Of a stretch of 5,524 nt of DNA, positions 1 to 5,524 are shown piece by piece. Both the position numbers and the translations under genes were made by a program. Source of the stretch: an uncultured Bacteroidota bacterium (lineage in GTDB: Bacteria; Bacteroidota; Bacteroidia; Chitinophagales; Chitinophagaceae); contig CAMLGP010000247.1 of the NCBI GenBank assembly GCA_946479535.1, positions 1 to 5,524 of the forward strand. Reading direction: 5' to 3'. Below the pieces are notes generated by a model. The model made no database searches. It was not told the origin of the DNA and saw only the letters and a list, made by a program, of their open reading frames with translations. How positions within the stretch are numbered: position 1 is the stretch's first letter; every line of letters starts with the position of its first letter.

Positions 1-49
1 TAAAGATTCAATAAAGATGCTGCGAAGAAATTTGATGAATTAATTTGAG

Positions 50-449
50 TTAGAAATACTTCGATAGTTTTTTTATTCCAAATTTCATTTCAAGGGATTT
101 TATTTTCCGATCTAGAAAATTTTCACATTCCTGGATGATAAAGAATGCGTTCTCGTCTTTACTTTCCATGCATTCCTGGATTAAATGCCAGAAAAAGGGA
201 AGTTTGGTGTCGCAATTGAATTCTTTAGCTGAGGCGCTGAATTTTTGGAGATACTTTTAGGATGTATCAAAGTGTTGTTTTTTCATGGCATCATATTTAA
301 AATGCAATATGAGAAAAGCGGATAAATTTTCAATCAGTGAAAAAACATTATTTCATGAGTTTTTTCTATTTGATGTAATCCAATAATAAGCGTTTATAAT
401 CGGATATTTCATTAGGCTTATTGTAGGTTTGCTTCTTAAATGTGAATGA
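50..449 (-). pseudogene. Decayed, unidentified coding sequence
   Basis: On the minus strand this stretch reads as protein but is interrupted. From 449 to 369 there are 27 open codons (with KKQTYNKPNEISDYKRLLLD) up to a TAG at 366-368. The reading then continues in another frame. From 352 to 260 there are 31 open codons (including SLIENLSAFLILHFKYDAMK) up to a TAA at 257-259. In that same frame 68 more codons (including LPFFWHLIQECMESKDENAF) run to the terminal TAA at 50-52. A TGA at 353-355 also lies in the second frame. Ninety-nine codons with one internal stop in AT-rich DNA is far fewer stops than chance would give. The residue mix looks like an alpha-helical soluble protein, and the tetrapeptide IQEC occurs twice, 14 residues apart. 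I do not recognise the family. No start codon is evident and the 5' end seems lost where the divergent plus-strand gene begins. Assembly or sequencing error could mimic some lesions, but three separate ones argue for real decay. Confidence 0.6.
424..431 (+). promoter_or_regulatory. Possible Bacteroidota -7 box for the two-gene plus-strand unit
   Basis: TAGGTTTG matches the Bacteroidota sigma consensus TAnnTTTG exactly. It ends 14 bases before the ATG at 446, which would give a very short leader. No TTG (-33 element) is seen at the expected distance of about 20 bases upstream, so the call is tentative. Confidence 0.35.
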
Positions 450-670
450 TTATGAAGAATGAAAAGATTGGCGAATGTTCAATTGAGAACCCCTTGTGGA
501 GAGCTAAAGCCAGAAAATTAATGAAAGAATGGGCTGCATCTGCGCCTAGAACTAAGCCAACGAGGGAAGAAGTAGAGGCTGCCAGGCAAAGAATTAGGGC
601 CAGCTTAATTAGAGCTGGACATTCAAAAAAGGATGCTATCAGAATGACCAACAGAAAGAATTTTTTCTAA
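446..670 (+). CDS. Small basic protein of unknown function
   Basis: I do not recognise this 74-residue protein. It has 19 Lys/Arg against 8 Asp/Glu, no signal peptide and no membrane segment. A short Trp-containing basic segment (NPLWRAKARKLMKEW, about residues 15-29) is followed by a Pro/Thr linker (APRTKPT). Then comes a likely long amphipathic helix (about residues 38-53) and a basic tail ending in Phe-Phe. The ATG at 446 is used because a TGA lies immediately upstream in frame (443-445); a second ATG at 452 is an alternative that removes two residues. An exact TAnnTTTG box lies just upstream. The stop is 13 bases before the likely start of the TIR-like gene, on the same strand, so the two are probably co-transcribed. 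Small basic partners encoded ahead of an enzyme are common in toxin-antitoxin and defence pairs, but nothing in the sequence proves such a role. A nucleic-acid-binding or protein-partner role is inference. Confidence 0.6.
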   Translation: MIMKNEKIGECSIENPLWRAKARKLMKEWAASAPRTKPTREEVEAARQRIRASLIRAGHSKKDAIRMTNRKNFF

Positions 671-683
671 AGGTCCATTTATT

Positions 684-1334
684 TTGCCCCATCTAATTAT
701 TATTGTGCGTAACCTGACAACACCGGTTTATGAAAATTCTATTTTCATAAACTGTCCATTTGATGAGCAGTTTCAACCCTTGCTAAGGGCAATTGTTTTC
801 ACTGCCTATTCTTGTGGGTTTCATCCTATATCTGCATTGGCCGAGCAAAATTCTATGGATAATAGGCTGGATAAAATATTTCGCTTAATTGAGCAGTGTA
901 AATTTGGGATACATGATATTTCCCGTATCGAATTAACACAGGAAGGACTTCCAAGGTTCAATATGCCTTTCGAGCTAGGAGTATTCTTTGGCGCAAAAAG
1001 ATTTGGAAATAGAAATCAGCGATTGAAGAATGCATTGATATTTGAAAAAACAAAATATCTGTATCAAAAATATTTGTCTGATATTAATGGAGTGGACATA
1101 ATAACCCATGAAGGGATTATTGAAAATGTAATTGTAGAGGTGAGAAACTGGCTTCTGAATACATCCGATACAAATATTGTGGCTAGTCCTCTGGAGATTA
1201 TTAATAGCTTTAAAAATTTTACCAAAAAACTTGATGGAAGGGGATTAAAGCTTGGATTTAACGAATATTATGATTTCCCATTTAAGGAGTTTTCTTTCCT
1301 TATTAAGGAATATCTTTTTGACCATCCAACGTAA
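684..1334 (+). CDS. TIR-like / nucleoside 2-deoxyribosyltransferase-like domain protein
   Basis: This 216-residue soluble protein resembles a conserved uncharacterised family that I recall from cyanobacteria, Bacteroidota and others. The family is marked by an N-terminal beta-strand motif FINCPFD (residues 21-27), a block ending KFGIHDISR (73-81), and LPRFNMPFELGVFFGAKRFG (89-108). A further conserved block, YLYQKYLSDINGVDI, lies at 125-139. The MPFELG segment with Glu97 resembles the catalytic-glutamate motif of nucleoside 2-deoxyribosyltransferases (GTAFELG-like) and the related TIR/SLOG folds, which act on nucleotides or NAD. Hydrolysis or transfer on a nucleotide-type substrate is therefore a reasonable inference, not shown. 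The C-terminal 50 residues or so form a helical tail. There is no ATG in frame before the domain. TTG at 684 has AAAGG 10 bases upstream; GTG at 705 is the alternative and would give a start closer to the motif. The gene follows the small basic gene by 13 bases and is convergent with the methyltransferase gene, with no clear terminator between them. Confidence 0.75.
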   Translation: MPHLIIIVRNLTTPVYENSIFINCPFDEQFQPLLRAIVFTAYSCGFHPISALAEQNSMDNRLDKIFRLIEQCKFGIHDISRIELTQEGLPRFNMPFELGVFFGAKRFGNRNQRLKNALIFEKTKYLYQKYLSDINGVDIITHEGIIENVIVEVRNWLLNTSDTNIVASPLEIINSFKNFTKKLDGRGLKLGFNEYYDFPFKEFSFLIKEYLFDHPT

Positions 1335-1386
1335 ATTAGAAGTAATAGTAGCAAAATAGAATGCAAATAAGTAGTCTGTTTCAATA

Positions 1387-2235
1387 TTATTTTATCCCCA
1401 GCATCCCAAACCCATACCTATTATTATCATGCGTTACTTCAACAGCGTCAAAGCCACATTGCTTAAACCATTTTGATACTTCCTCTTTAGTATGATAATG
1501 CCGGTAACGAGGGGTGAATGCATCATAGATATTAATCCGAATTTCTTCTTTAGATCGTTTGGAGTTTTCTCCTCTGCGGATGCGGGAGAGTATATAAAAG
1601 AAATCTGTTAAACAGTTAACTGTAAACTTTTGTAGACGCGTGGGAAAGCGACTGATAAAGAACCGGGAAAAATCCAATGCAAATGTTAAGAGTCTTTTAA
1701 AACCAGTCTGTTTTTTATAGACCCATACATATAATTTACCACCTCTTTTTACGAGTGTGGCAAGTGATTGAAACGACTGAAAAGTGTTTTTGGTATGGTG
1801 AATAGATCCATTTGCTATAATAATATCAAAGCTTTGCTTCTGAAAGGGTGGATTATCAAAATCACATTGAACAAACTGACATCGCTCTTCTCCTTTTGGT
1901 AAATGCGCCTGTTTATCTATCCCCACCACATAAGCTCCTGCGGCTGCTATTGCTCTTGTCAACTGACCATTCCCACAACCCGCATCCAACACTAACTTTC
2001 CGGCTAATTGTGAAGGCTCTGTTTTAGTTTCTTTAAAAAATAGCTGCAGTCGCTCATCTGCCGTCCAGTCCCAGGTCTTCTGCTGGCCAGTCTCTGCATG
2101 AGAAGACCACTCCTCACTGAAACTCCATGATTCCTTATCGCCGACACCTGAAAGGCTAACCCAATGGCCTTCCTTAGCATGCACCTGCTCTTTCTGTATA
2201 ATATGTTCAAACCAGGATAAACTCACGTGCGGCAA
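1387..2235 (-). CDS. Class I SAM-dependent methyltransferase
   Basis: This 282-residue protein has a Rossmann-type SAM-binding core. Motif I is LVLDAGCGNG (residues 81-90), the acidic residue ending strand 2 is Asp107 (VGIDKQ), a CDFDNPPF segment lies at 124-131, and strand 4 is FDIIIANGSIHH (136-147). The later strand reads KLYVWVYKK (167-175). A C-terminal block, FTPRYRHYHTKEEVSKWF (240-257), is typical of methyltransferases of the Methyltransf_11/25 type with a lid region. About 40 residues between the core and that block (180-225) are basic and aromatic and may contact a membrane or substrate. The substrate cannot be read from the sequence. No ATG is available near the N-terminus. TTG at 2235 is the first usable start after an in-frame TGA; GTG at 2226 is an alternative. 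The gene lies 14 bases after the metalloprotease stop on the same strand, so it is probably transcribed with it. An ATG at 2255-2257, overlapping the metalloprotease stop region, is one base out of frame, which hints at a small indel near the start. Confidence 0.85.
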   Translation of the reverse strand: MPHVSLSWFEHIIQKEQVHAKEGHWVSLSGVGDKESWSFSEEWSSHAETGQQKTWDWTADERLQLFFKETKTEPSQLAGKLVLDAGCGNGQLTRAIAAAGAYVVGIDKQAHLPKGEERCQFVQCDFDNPPFQKQSFDIIIANGSIHHTKNTFQSFQSLATLVKRGGKLYVWVYKKQTGFKRLLTFALDFSRFFISRFPTRLQKFTVNCLTDFFYILSRIRRGENSKRSKEEIRINIYDAFTPRYRHYHTKEEVSKWFKQCGFDAVEVTHDNNRYGFGMLGIK

Positions 2236-2249
2236 AATTCGTGTTTCTT

Positions 2250-4676
2250 TTATTCATCACATCCTATTGGTGAACCGGGTGGAATTTCTTTGTGTATAGT
2301 CGGTTTCGCTTTAGTGGCATCCTTCATCCGCTCCTGCGCCAATAATAAATGCCCCAGATAGGTTTCATCCGTGGTGCCCTTGATCTGATTGGCCACATAA
2401 GTTTGGAGATCTTTCAATTTGGCCTGTATAGCAGCTTTTACGGCAAAGGATGCATTGTCATTTATACTCGTGGCTAATAAATAGGTAAGCAAAACCTGTG
2501 AGGTTTGCAACTGGATCAGTCGCTTTATACCAGTCTCGGGTTTGGCCCTCCAGGTATGTTTAAATAATGTATCGATCATTTCCGTCACTCCCAATCCCTT
2601 ACTGGTTATCTCATATTCAGCCATTCGGTTTAATCGCTCCACATTAAATAAGAAGGAGAGGGGAAGATCAGCTCCTGTTTCAGCCGGTGATAAAACATCA
2701 AAGCCCAGTCCGGTCCTTTTACGAAATAGCTCCCTTCCAAAATCGTAACCTGCCGGACGGGGTGGGATTAATTGAGCGATACGATCGGGTAATATGAGGA
2801 ACGACGGGTCCATACATTCGATTATTGCACTCAGGGCCCGCGACTGCTCCTGTTTAGAAAGAGAGCGGGTCACCACCTGGTTATCTCCCCGCACTGCATA
2901 AGAATAAAACATCCCCCCAACCATTTTGGTAGCAGCCTCCAACTGGTAGCGGTGATAGAAATATACTGGCACCAGCACGTCTTCCAGCATGGCCATGGGT
3001 GTACCCGGGCGGATATCATTTACCCCAAACTGGTTCAACGCTTTTGCGCGCACTTCCATAACCTCTCTTAATTCTGCAACGGCATCGGCACCATTATCCC
3101 ACAAATGAGCCTGAGGGTGCAACCCTCCCGGAGTGCGGGCATCACGGTCTGATATGAATAGTAATCCTCTGCCTGCAGCGTCAGTCAGGATCTTATTTAA
3201 TGTAGTTGATTCATTGGTGCCTGGGGGAAAATCCTGGTAACCGAATTTGATCGCTTCCCTGTCCCAGTCGCCGATCTTGTTATCGTAAGCATTATTCAAG
3301 TCAATATTACCTTCGGTATTCAGCGTCACAAGCGGGTGGGGGTAGTCCATCACACTGGCCCTGTTGGATACACTGGATGCATAGTTATGCATTAGGCCCA
3401 ATGTATGTCCCACTTCATGCGCTGCCAGTTGCTTTAATCGTTCCAATGCCATCTTCAACATCTTATTATCAGTGGGAACACCATCCGGATAGCTATCGGG
3501 ATCAAATGGGGCCAATAAGCCTGTGGCTACAAGGTAATCCTGACGAACACGCAGGGAACCTAATGTAACATTTCCTTTAATGATTTCACCTGTTCTGGGA
3601 TCAGTTACGGATGCGCCATAACTCCAGCCACGGGTTGACCGATGTACCCAGTTGATCACATTGTATCGCACATCCATGGGGTCCGCATCTTCTGGCAGCA
3701 CCTTAACCTGAAAGGCATTGATGTATCCTGCTGCTTCAAATGCCTGGTTCCACCAACTGGCACCTTCCAGTAAGGCAGACCGGATTGGTTCAGGTGTGCC
3801 ATTGTCCAGGTAATAGATAATTGGTTTAACCGCTTCACTCCTTGCCGCAGTAGGATCCTTTTTCTGTAAGCGATGACGAATGATAAAAAACTTTTCTATC
3901 GGTTCAGCAATCGGTGTACTGTAATCATAATAAGAGATCGGAATATATCCGGAGCGTGGATCAAATACCCTCGGTTTATAATTATTATCCGGTAGCTGCA
4001 CAAAAGACTGATGTATTCGCAAGGTAATGGCATCAGGTGATGGAGTTACCGATTGAACATAATTTCCTGCTTCACCAGTATTGTTGGTAAACGTAACAGT
4101 GGATTCAAATTCAGTGTTTAAGGGAAAGTTTTTGGTGCGGGGAAGATAGAGGGCCGACCGGGTTTTATCTAATGTATAATTTCCCTGTTGGCTACTGCGC
4201 AACTGATTACTGACCTTCATGGCATCCCGCATGATAAAATCAGTTGCATCAACCAGGTAATGATCACCTGTTTCGGCTTCAACAGTAAATCCCCAAAGCG
4301 TAGATTGGGCAAAGGATTGTTCCACCGCTCTTCGTTCAGCCGGATCAGTGGTTATAGCACGGTAATTATAATTGGGTTGGATCAGCAGGATCTTTCTACC
4401 TGTTTTAACAAACTTCACCACTGCCTGATCTCCGAGTAGTCCCCGGTCAAGGCCTAGATCATTTGAACCTAATCCTGCAGGAAGAGAGGTTACATATAAT
4501 AACTCAGTATCCACATGGTTGATCTCGAGCCATATCTTTCCACTATTCTCGTCCCAATAAAAATTCAGGTATCCTTCATATTTCTTTGTATCTCTTGTCT
4601 TTTCTTCAATGGAAGGGAGCTTTTGTCCGATAGACAGCAATGGAATAAACAGCGCAAGGCTGAGAATCTTCCTCAT
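2250..4676 (-). CDS. Secreted zinc-dependent metalloprotease (metzincin, DUF5117/DUF4953 type)
   Basis: This 808-residue protein begins with a cleavable-looking signal peptide (MRKILSLALFIPLLSIGQ) with no lipobox cysteine, so export to the periplasm or outside is expected. A short DUF5118-like segment (about residues 25-65) and a DUF5117-like beta-rich region (about 80-270, including LYLPRTKNFPLNTEFES) precede the catalytic DUF4953/Met-zincin domain. The zinc site is HEVGHTLGLMH (residues 420-430): His420, His424 and His430 as ligands and Glu421 as general base. The Met-turn SVMDY follows at 441-445 (Met443). All key residues are present and length is normal for the family, so it should be active as a peptidase. 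Its physiological substrate is unknown. The ATG at 4676 is clear because the signal peptide starts right there. The methyltransferase gene follows 14 bases after the stop. A secreted protease and a probably cytoplasmic methyltransferase are not an obvious functional pair. Confidence 0.93.
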   Translation of the reverse strand: MRKILSLALFIPLLSIGQKLPSIEEKTRDTKKYEGYLNFYWDENSGKIWLEINHVDTELLYVTSLPAGLGSNDLGLDRGLLGDQAVVKFVKTGRKILLIQPNYNYRAITTDPAERRAVEQSFAQSTLWGFTVEAETGDHYLVDATDFIMRDAMKVSNQLRSSQQGNYTLDKTRSALYLPRTKNFPLNTEFESTVTFTNNTGEAGNYVQSVTPSPDAITLRIHQSFVQLPDNNYKPRVFDPRSGYIPISYYDYSTPIAEPIEKFFIIRHRLQKKDPTAARSEAVKPIIYYLDNGTPEPIRSALLEGASWWNQAFEAAGYINAFQVKVLPEDADPMDVRYNVINWVHRSTRGWSYGASVTDPRTGEIIKGNVTLGSLRVRQDYLVATGLLAPFDPDSYPDGVPTDNKMLKMALERLKQLAAHEVGHTLGLMHNYASSVSNRASVMDYPHPLVTLNTEGNIDLNNAYDNKIGDWDREAIKFGYQDFPPGTNESTTLNKILTDAAGRGLLFISDRDARTPGGLHPQAHLWDNGADAVAELREVMEVRAKALNQFGVNDIRPGTPMAMLEDVLVPVYFYHRYQLEAATKMVGGMFYSYAVRGDNQVVTRSLSKQEQSRALSAIIECMDPSFLILPDRIAQLIPPRPAGYDFGRELFRKRTGLGFDVLSPAETGADLPLSFLFNVERLNRMAEYEITSKGLGVTEMIDTLFKHTWRAKPETGIKRLIQLQTSQVLLTYLLATSINDNASFAVKAAIQAKLKDLQTYVANQIKGTTDETYLGHLLLAQERMKDATKAKPTIHKEIPPGSPIGCDE

Positions 4677-4765
4677 AGTGCAGCGATTTGGCCGCTAAAA
4701 TAAGGGAAGTGCGTGAGGAATAGCTTCTATCATATACTTGAGGAAAAAGCGTGGAAAGGATATGT

Positions 4766-4921
4766 GGAAATGAAACCAGCTGTTATGGTTCGTGAGACAC
4801 GAACCATGGCCAGTATCGGAAATGAAACCAGCAGTTATGGTTCGTGAGACACGAGCCATGGCGAGAATCGGAAATGAAACCAGCAGTTATGGTTCGTGAG
4901 ACACGAGCCATGGCCAGAAAG
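4766..4921 (+). repeat. Three tandem 52-nt repeats, each with a hairpin
   Basis: Copies lie at 4766-4817, 4818-4869 and 4870-4921, with an exact 52-nt period and only a few differences. Each starts GGAAATGAAACCAGC and contains an inverted repeat. In copy 1 it is ATGGTTCGTG, AGA loop, CACGAACCAT (4785-4807), a perfect 10-bp stem. In copies 2 and 3 the right arm is CACGAGCCAT, which turns one T-A pair into a T-G pair. The stem can be lengthened by two T-G pairs and one G-C pair in all copies. These wobble pairs only hold if the plus strand is transcribed. The layout resembles REP/MITE-like palindromic repeats. Function is unknown. Confidence 0.9.
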
Positions 4922-5008
4922 TGAAGTACTAATTCGGTTCAGGATCGTCTATATTATATATATGCCCCGATAAACAGATAAGTGTATCTATTAATTCACT
5001 TGATTTTT

Positions 5009-5034
5009 AGGACAACAAAACGCTTGTTAGTCCT
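5009..5034. other. Isolated bulged hairpin
   Basis: AGGAC-AACAA pairs with TTGTT-(A)-GTCCT across the five-base loop AACGC, giving ten base pairs with one bulged A. On neither strand is it followed by a T run, so it is not a rho-independent terminator. It sits in the middle of the gene-free region and could be part of a structured RNA. Confidence 0.5.
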
Positions 5035-5164
5035 TTAGAATCAGTGATTTCAATCTTGATGCTTATCGTAATTTTCGGTGCGAGATCGGGTACATTTCCT
5101 CTTGGCCAGTGTTTACCAGTAGACTATGTTTGTACCAGAAGTTGATTGATAGTAATTATCAATC

Positions 5165-5283
5165 CATCCAATATCACTGAAAAGACCGCTATCCAATTTC
5201 GACCGAAAAACCGATCCAATACCGACTGAAAAAACCAAATATCCAGATCCAGAAAAACCGAATATCCAAACATCCGAAAAACC
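5165..5283. repeat. Five degenerate tandem repeats of about 24 nt
   Basis: Units run 5165-5187, 5188-5212, 5213-5236, 5237-5259 and 5260-5283 (23, 25, 24, 23 and 24 nt). Read on the minus strand each begins GGTTTTTC or a near variant (one has GGTCTTTTC) and ends in a TTGGAT- or TGGATATT-like segment. The result is a strongly strand-biased tract: A and C on the plus strand, T and G on the minus. The open frames it creates on both strands are a by-product of this composition. Confidence 0.7.
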
Positions 5284-5336
5284 TAAAAATCCAGTATCAG
5301 TCAACTTCTTTCTTCGATCACAAATCTTTTAAATAA

Positions 5337-5365
5337 CCCCGGAAATCTTTCCGGGGTGTTTTTTT
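5337..5365 (+). terminator. Strong rho-independent terminator, plus strand
   Basis: CCCCGGAA (5337-5344) pairs perfectly with TTCCGGGG (5349-5356) around the loop ATCT; two further A-T pairs are possible inside it. TGTTTTTTT follows directly (5357-5365). On the minus strand the stem is followed by GGTTATTT-like sequence with no proper T run, so it acts on plus-strand transcripts. No plus-strand gene precedes it before 1334, so the transcript it ends is not identified. Confidence 0.85.
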
Positions 5366-5380
5366 GTGGATATACTATAA

Positions 5381-5524
5381 GACTGGAGCAATGTTTGGCT
5401 ACGCCATAGATGGTGATTCCCGTCTGACTCCAACCTTTATTTGGGTAGCCCATAGGTGGTGTTTCCCGTCTGACTCCAACCTTTGTTTGGCTACGCCATA
5501 GGTGGTGTTTCCCGTCTGATTGCA
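5381..5524. repeat. Tandem array of about 46-nt repeats reaching the window edge
   Basis: Copies lie at 5381-5425 (45 nt, with a diverged first part), 5426-5471 (46 nt) and 5472-5517 (46 nt). A possible fourth begins GATTGCA at 5518 and is cut off by the window end. Each unit begins GACT and ends TTCCCGTCT; the centre is TTTGGCTACGCCATAGGTGG in copy 3. The copies abut without spacers, so this is not a CRISPR array. In copies 2 and 3, CCAACCT can pair with AGGTGG (one bulged A) around an inner three-pair stem, GGC/GCC or GGG/CCC. Confidence 0.85.

Larger units (their letters stand above)
4677..5524. other. Gene-free, repeat-rich intergenic region
   Basis: No open frame here looks coding on either strand. 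What it holds is three unrelated tandem-repeat arrays (periods 52, about 24 and about 46 nt), a lone hairpin and a strong plus-strand terminator, each listed separately. The array periods 52 and 46 are not multiples of three, which argues against protein repeats. The first 90 bases or so (4677-4765) are the upstream region of the metalloprotease gene and should contain its promoter. No good TTG / TAnnTTTG pair is visible there. Confidence 0.7.

Noticed and set aside
2..43. C-terminal end of an upstream plus-strand gene
   Set aside because: Thirteen codons open to a TAA at 41-43, too short to tell from chance.
309..386. 25-aa plus-strand open frame
   Set aside because: Lies over the relic minus-strand gene, where the opposite strand has the stronger coding signal.
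436..651. 71-aa minus-strand open frame
   Set aside because: Antisense shadow of the 74-aa gene; hydrophobic low-complexity product.
4690..4705. Minus-strand TATTTTAG as a -7 box for the metalloprotease
   Set aside because: One mismatch to TAnnTTTG and no TTG at the expected -33 distance.
5009..5034. Rho-independent terminator at the isolated hairpin
   Set aside because: No T run follows the stem on either strand.
5113..5304. 63-aa minus-strand open frame rich in Phe, Gly and Ser
   Set aside because: It is the reading of the 24-nt repeat tract; the residue mix is low-complexity and follows from the T/G-biased composition.
5160..5332. Plus-strand Pro/Lys-rich open frame of about 55 codons over the same tract
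   Set aside because: It has no start codon, begins after adjacent TAG and TAA stops, and exists only because the tract is poor in T.
5381..5524. CRISPR array
   Set aside because: The 46-nt units abut directly with no unique spacers, and no cas gene is visible.

Overview
The window most likely comes from a Bacteroidota chromosome, perhaps Chitinophagaceae-like. The main reason is a secreted metzincin of the DUF5117/DUF4953 type, a family abundant in that phylum. An exact TAnnTTTG (Bacteroidota -7) box upstream of the first plus-strand gene fits too. The family-level placement is inference.

Bases 1-1334 are AT-rich and look like accessory DNA. On the minus strand at 50-449 there is a decayed coding sequence: two in-frame stops plus a frame change, with long coding-like stretches between them. 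Reading divergently from it on the plus strand is a small, very basic 74-aa protein gene (446-670). It is followed after 13 bases by a 216-aa protein (684-1334) that I read as a TIR-like / nucleoside 2-deoxyribosyltransferase-like fold, with FINCPFD near the N-terminus and an MPFELG glutamate motif. The two plus-strand genes look co-transcribed. They could be a small defence or toxin-antitoxin-like module, but the sequence alone does not prove that.

Bases 1387-4676 are visibly richer in G+C and look like ordinary chromosomal genes on the minus strand. A secreted zinc metalloprotease of 808 aa (HEVGHTLGLMH) is followed after 14 bases by a class I SAM-dependent methyltransferase of 282 aa. They are convergent with the TIR-like gene and probably form a two-gene transcription unit.

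Bases 4677-5524 contain no convincing gene but are densely structured. In order they hold three exact-period 52-nt repeats, each carrying a hairpin; an isolated bulged hairpin; five degenerate repeats of about 24 nt; a strong plus-strand rho-independent terminator; and a 46-nt tandem array that reaches the window edge. Two copies of that last array differ by a compensatory change in a small stem. The terminator has no plus-strand gene upstream of it for about 4 kb, so an undescribed non-coding transcript in 4922-5365 is possible.
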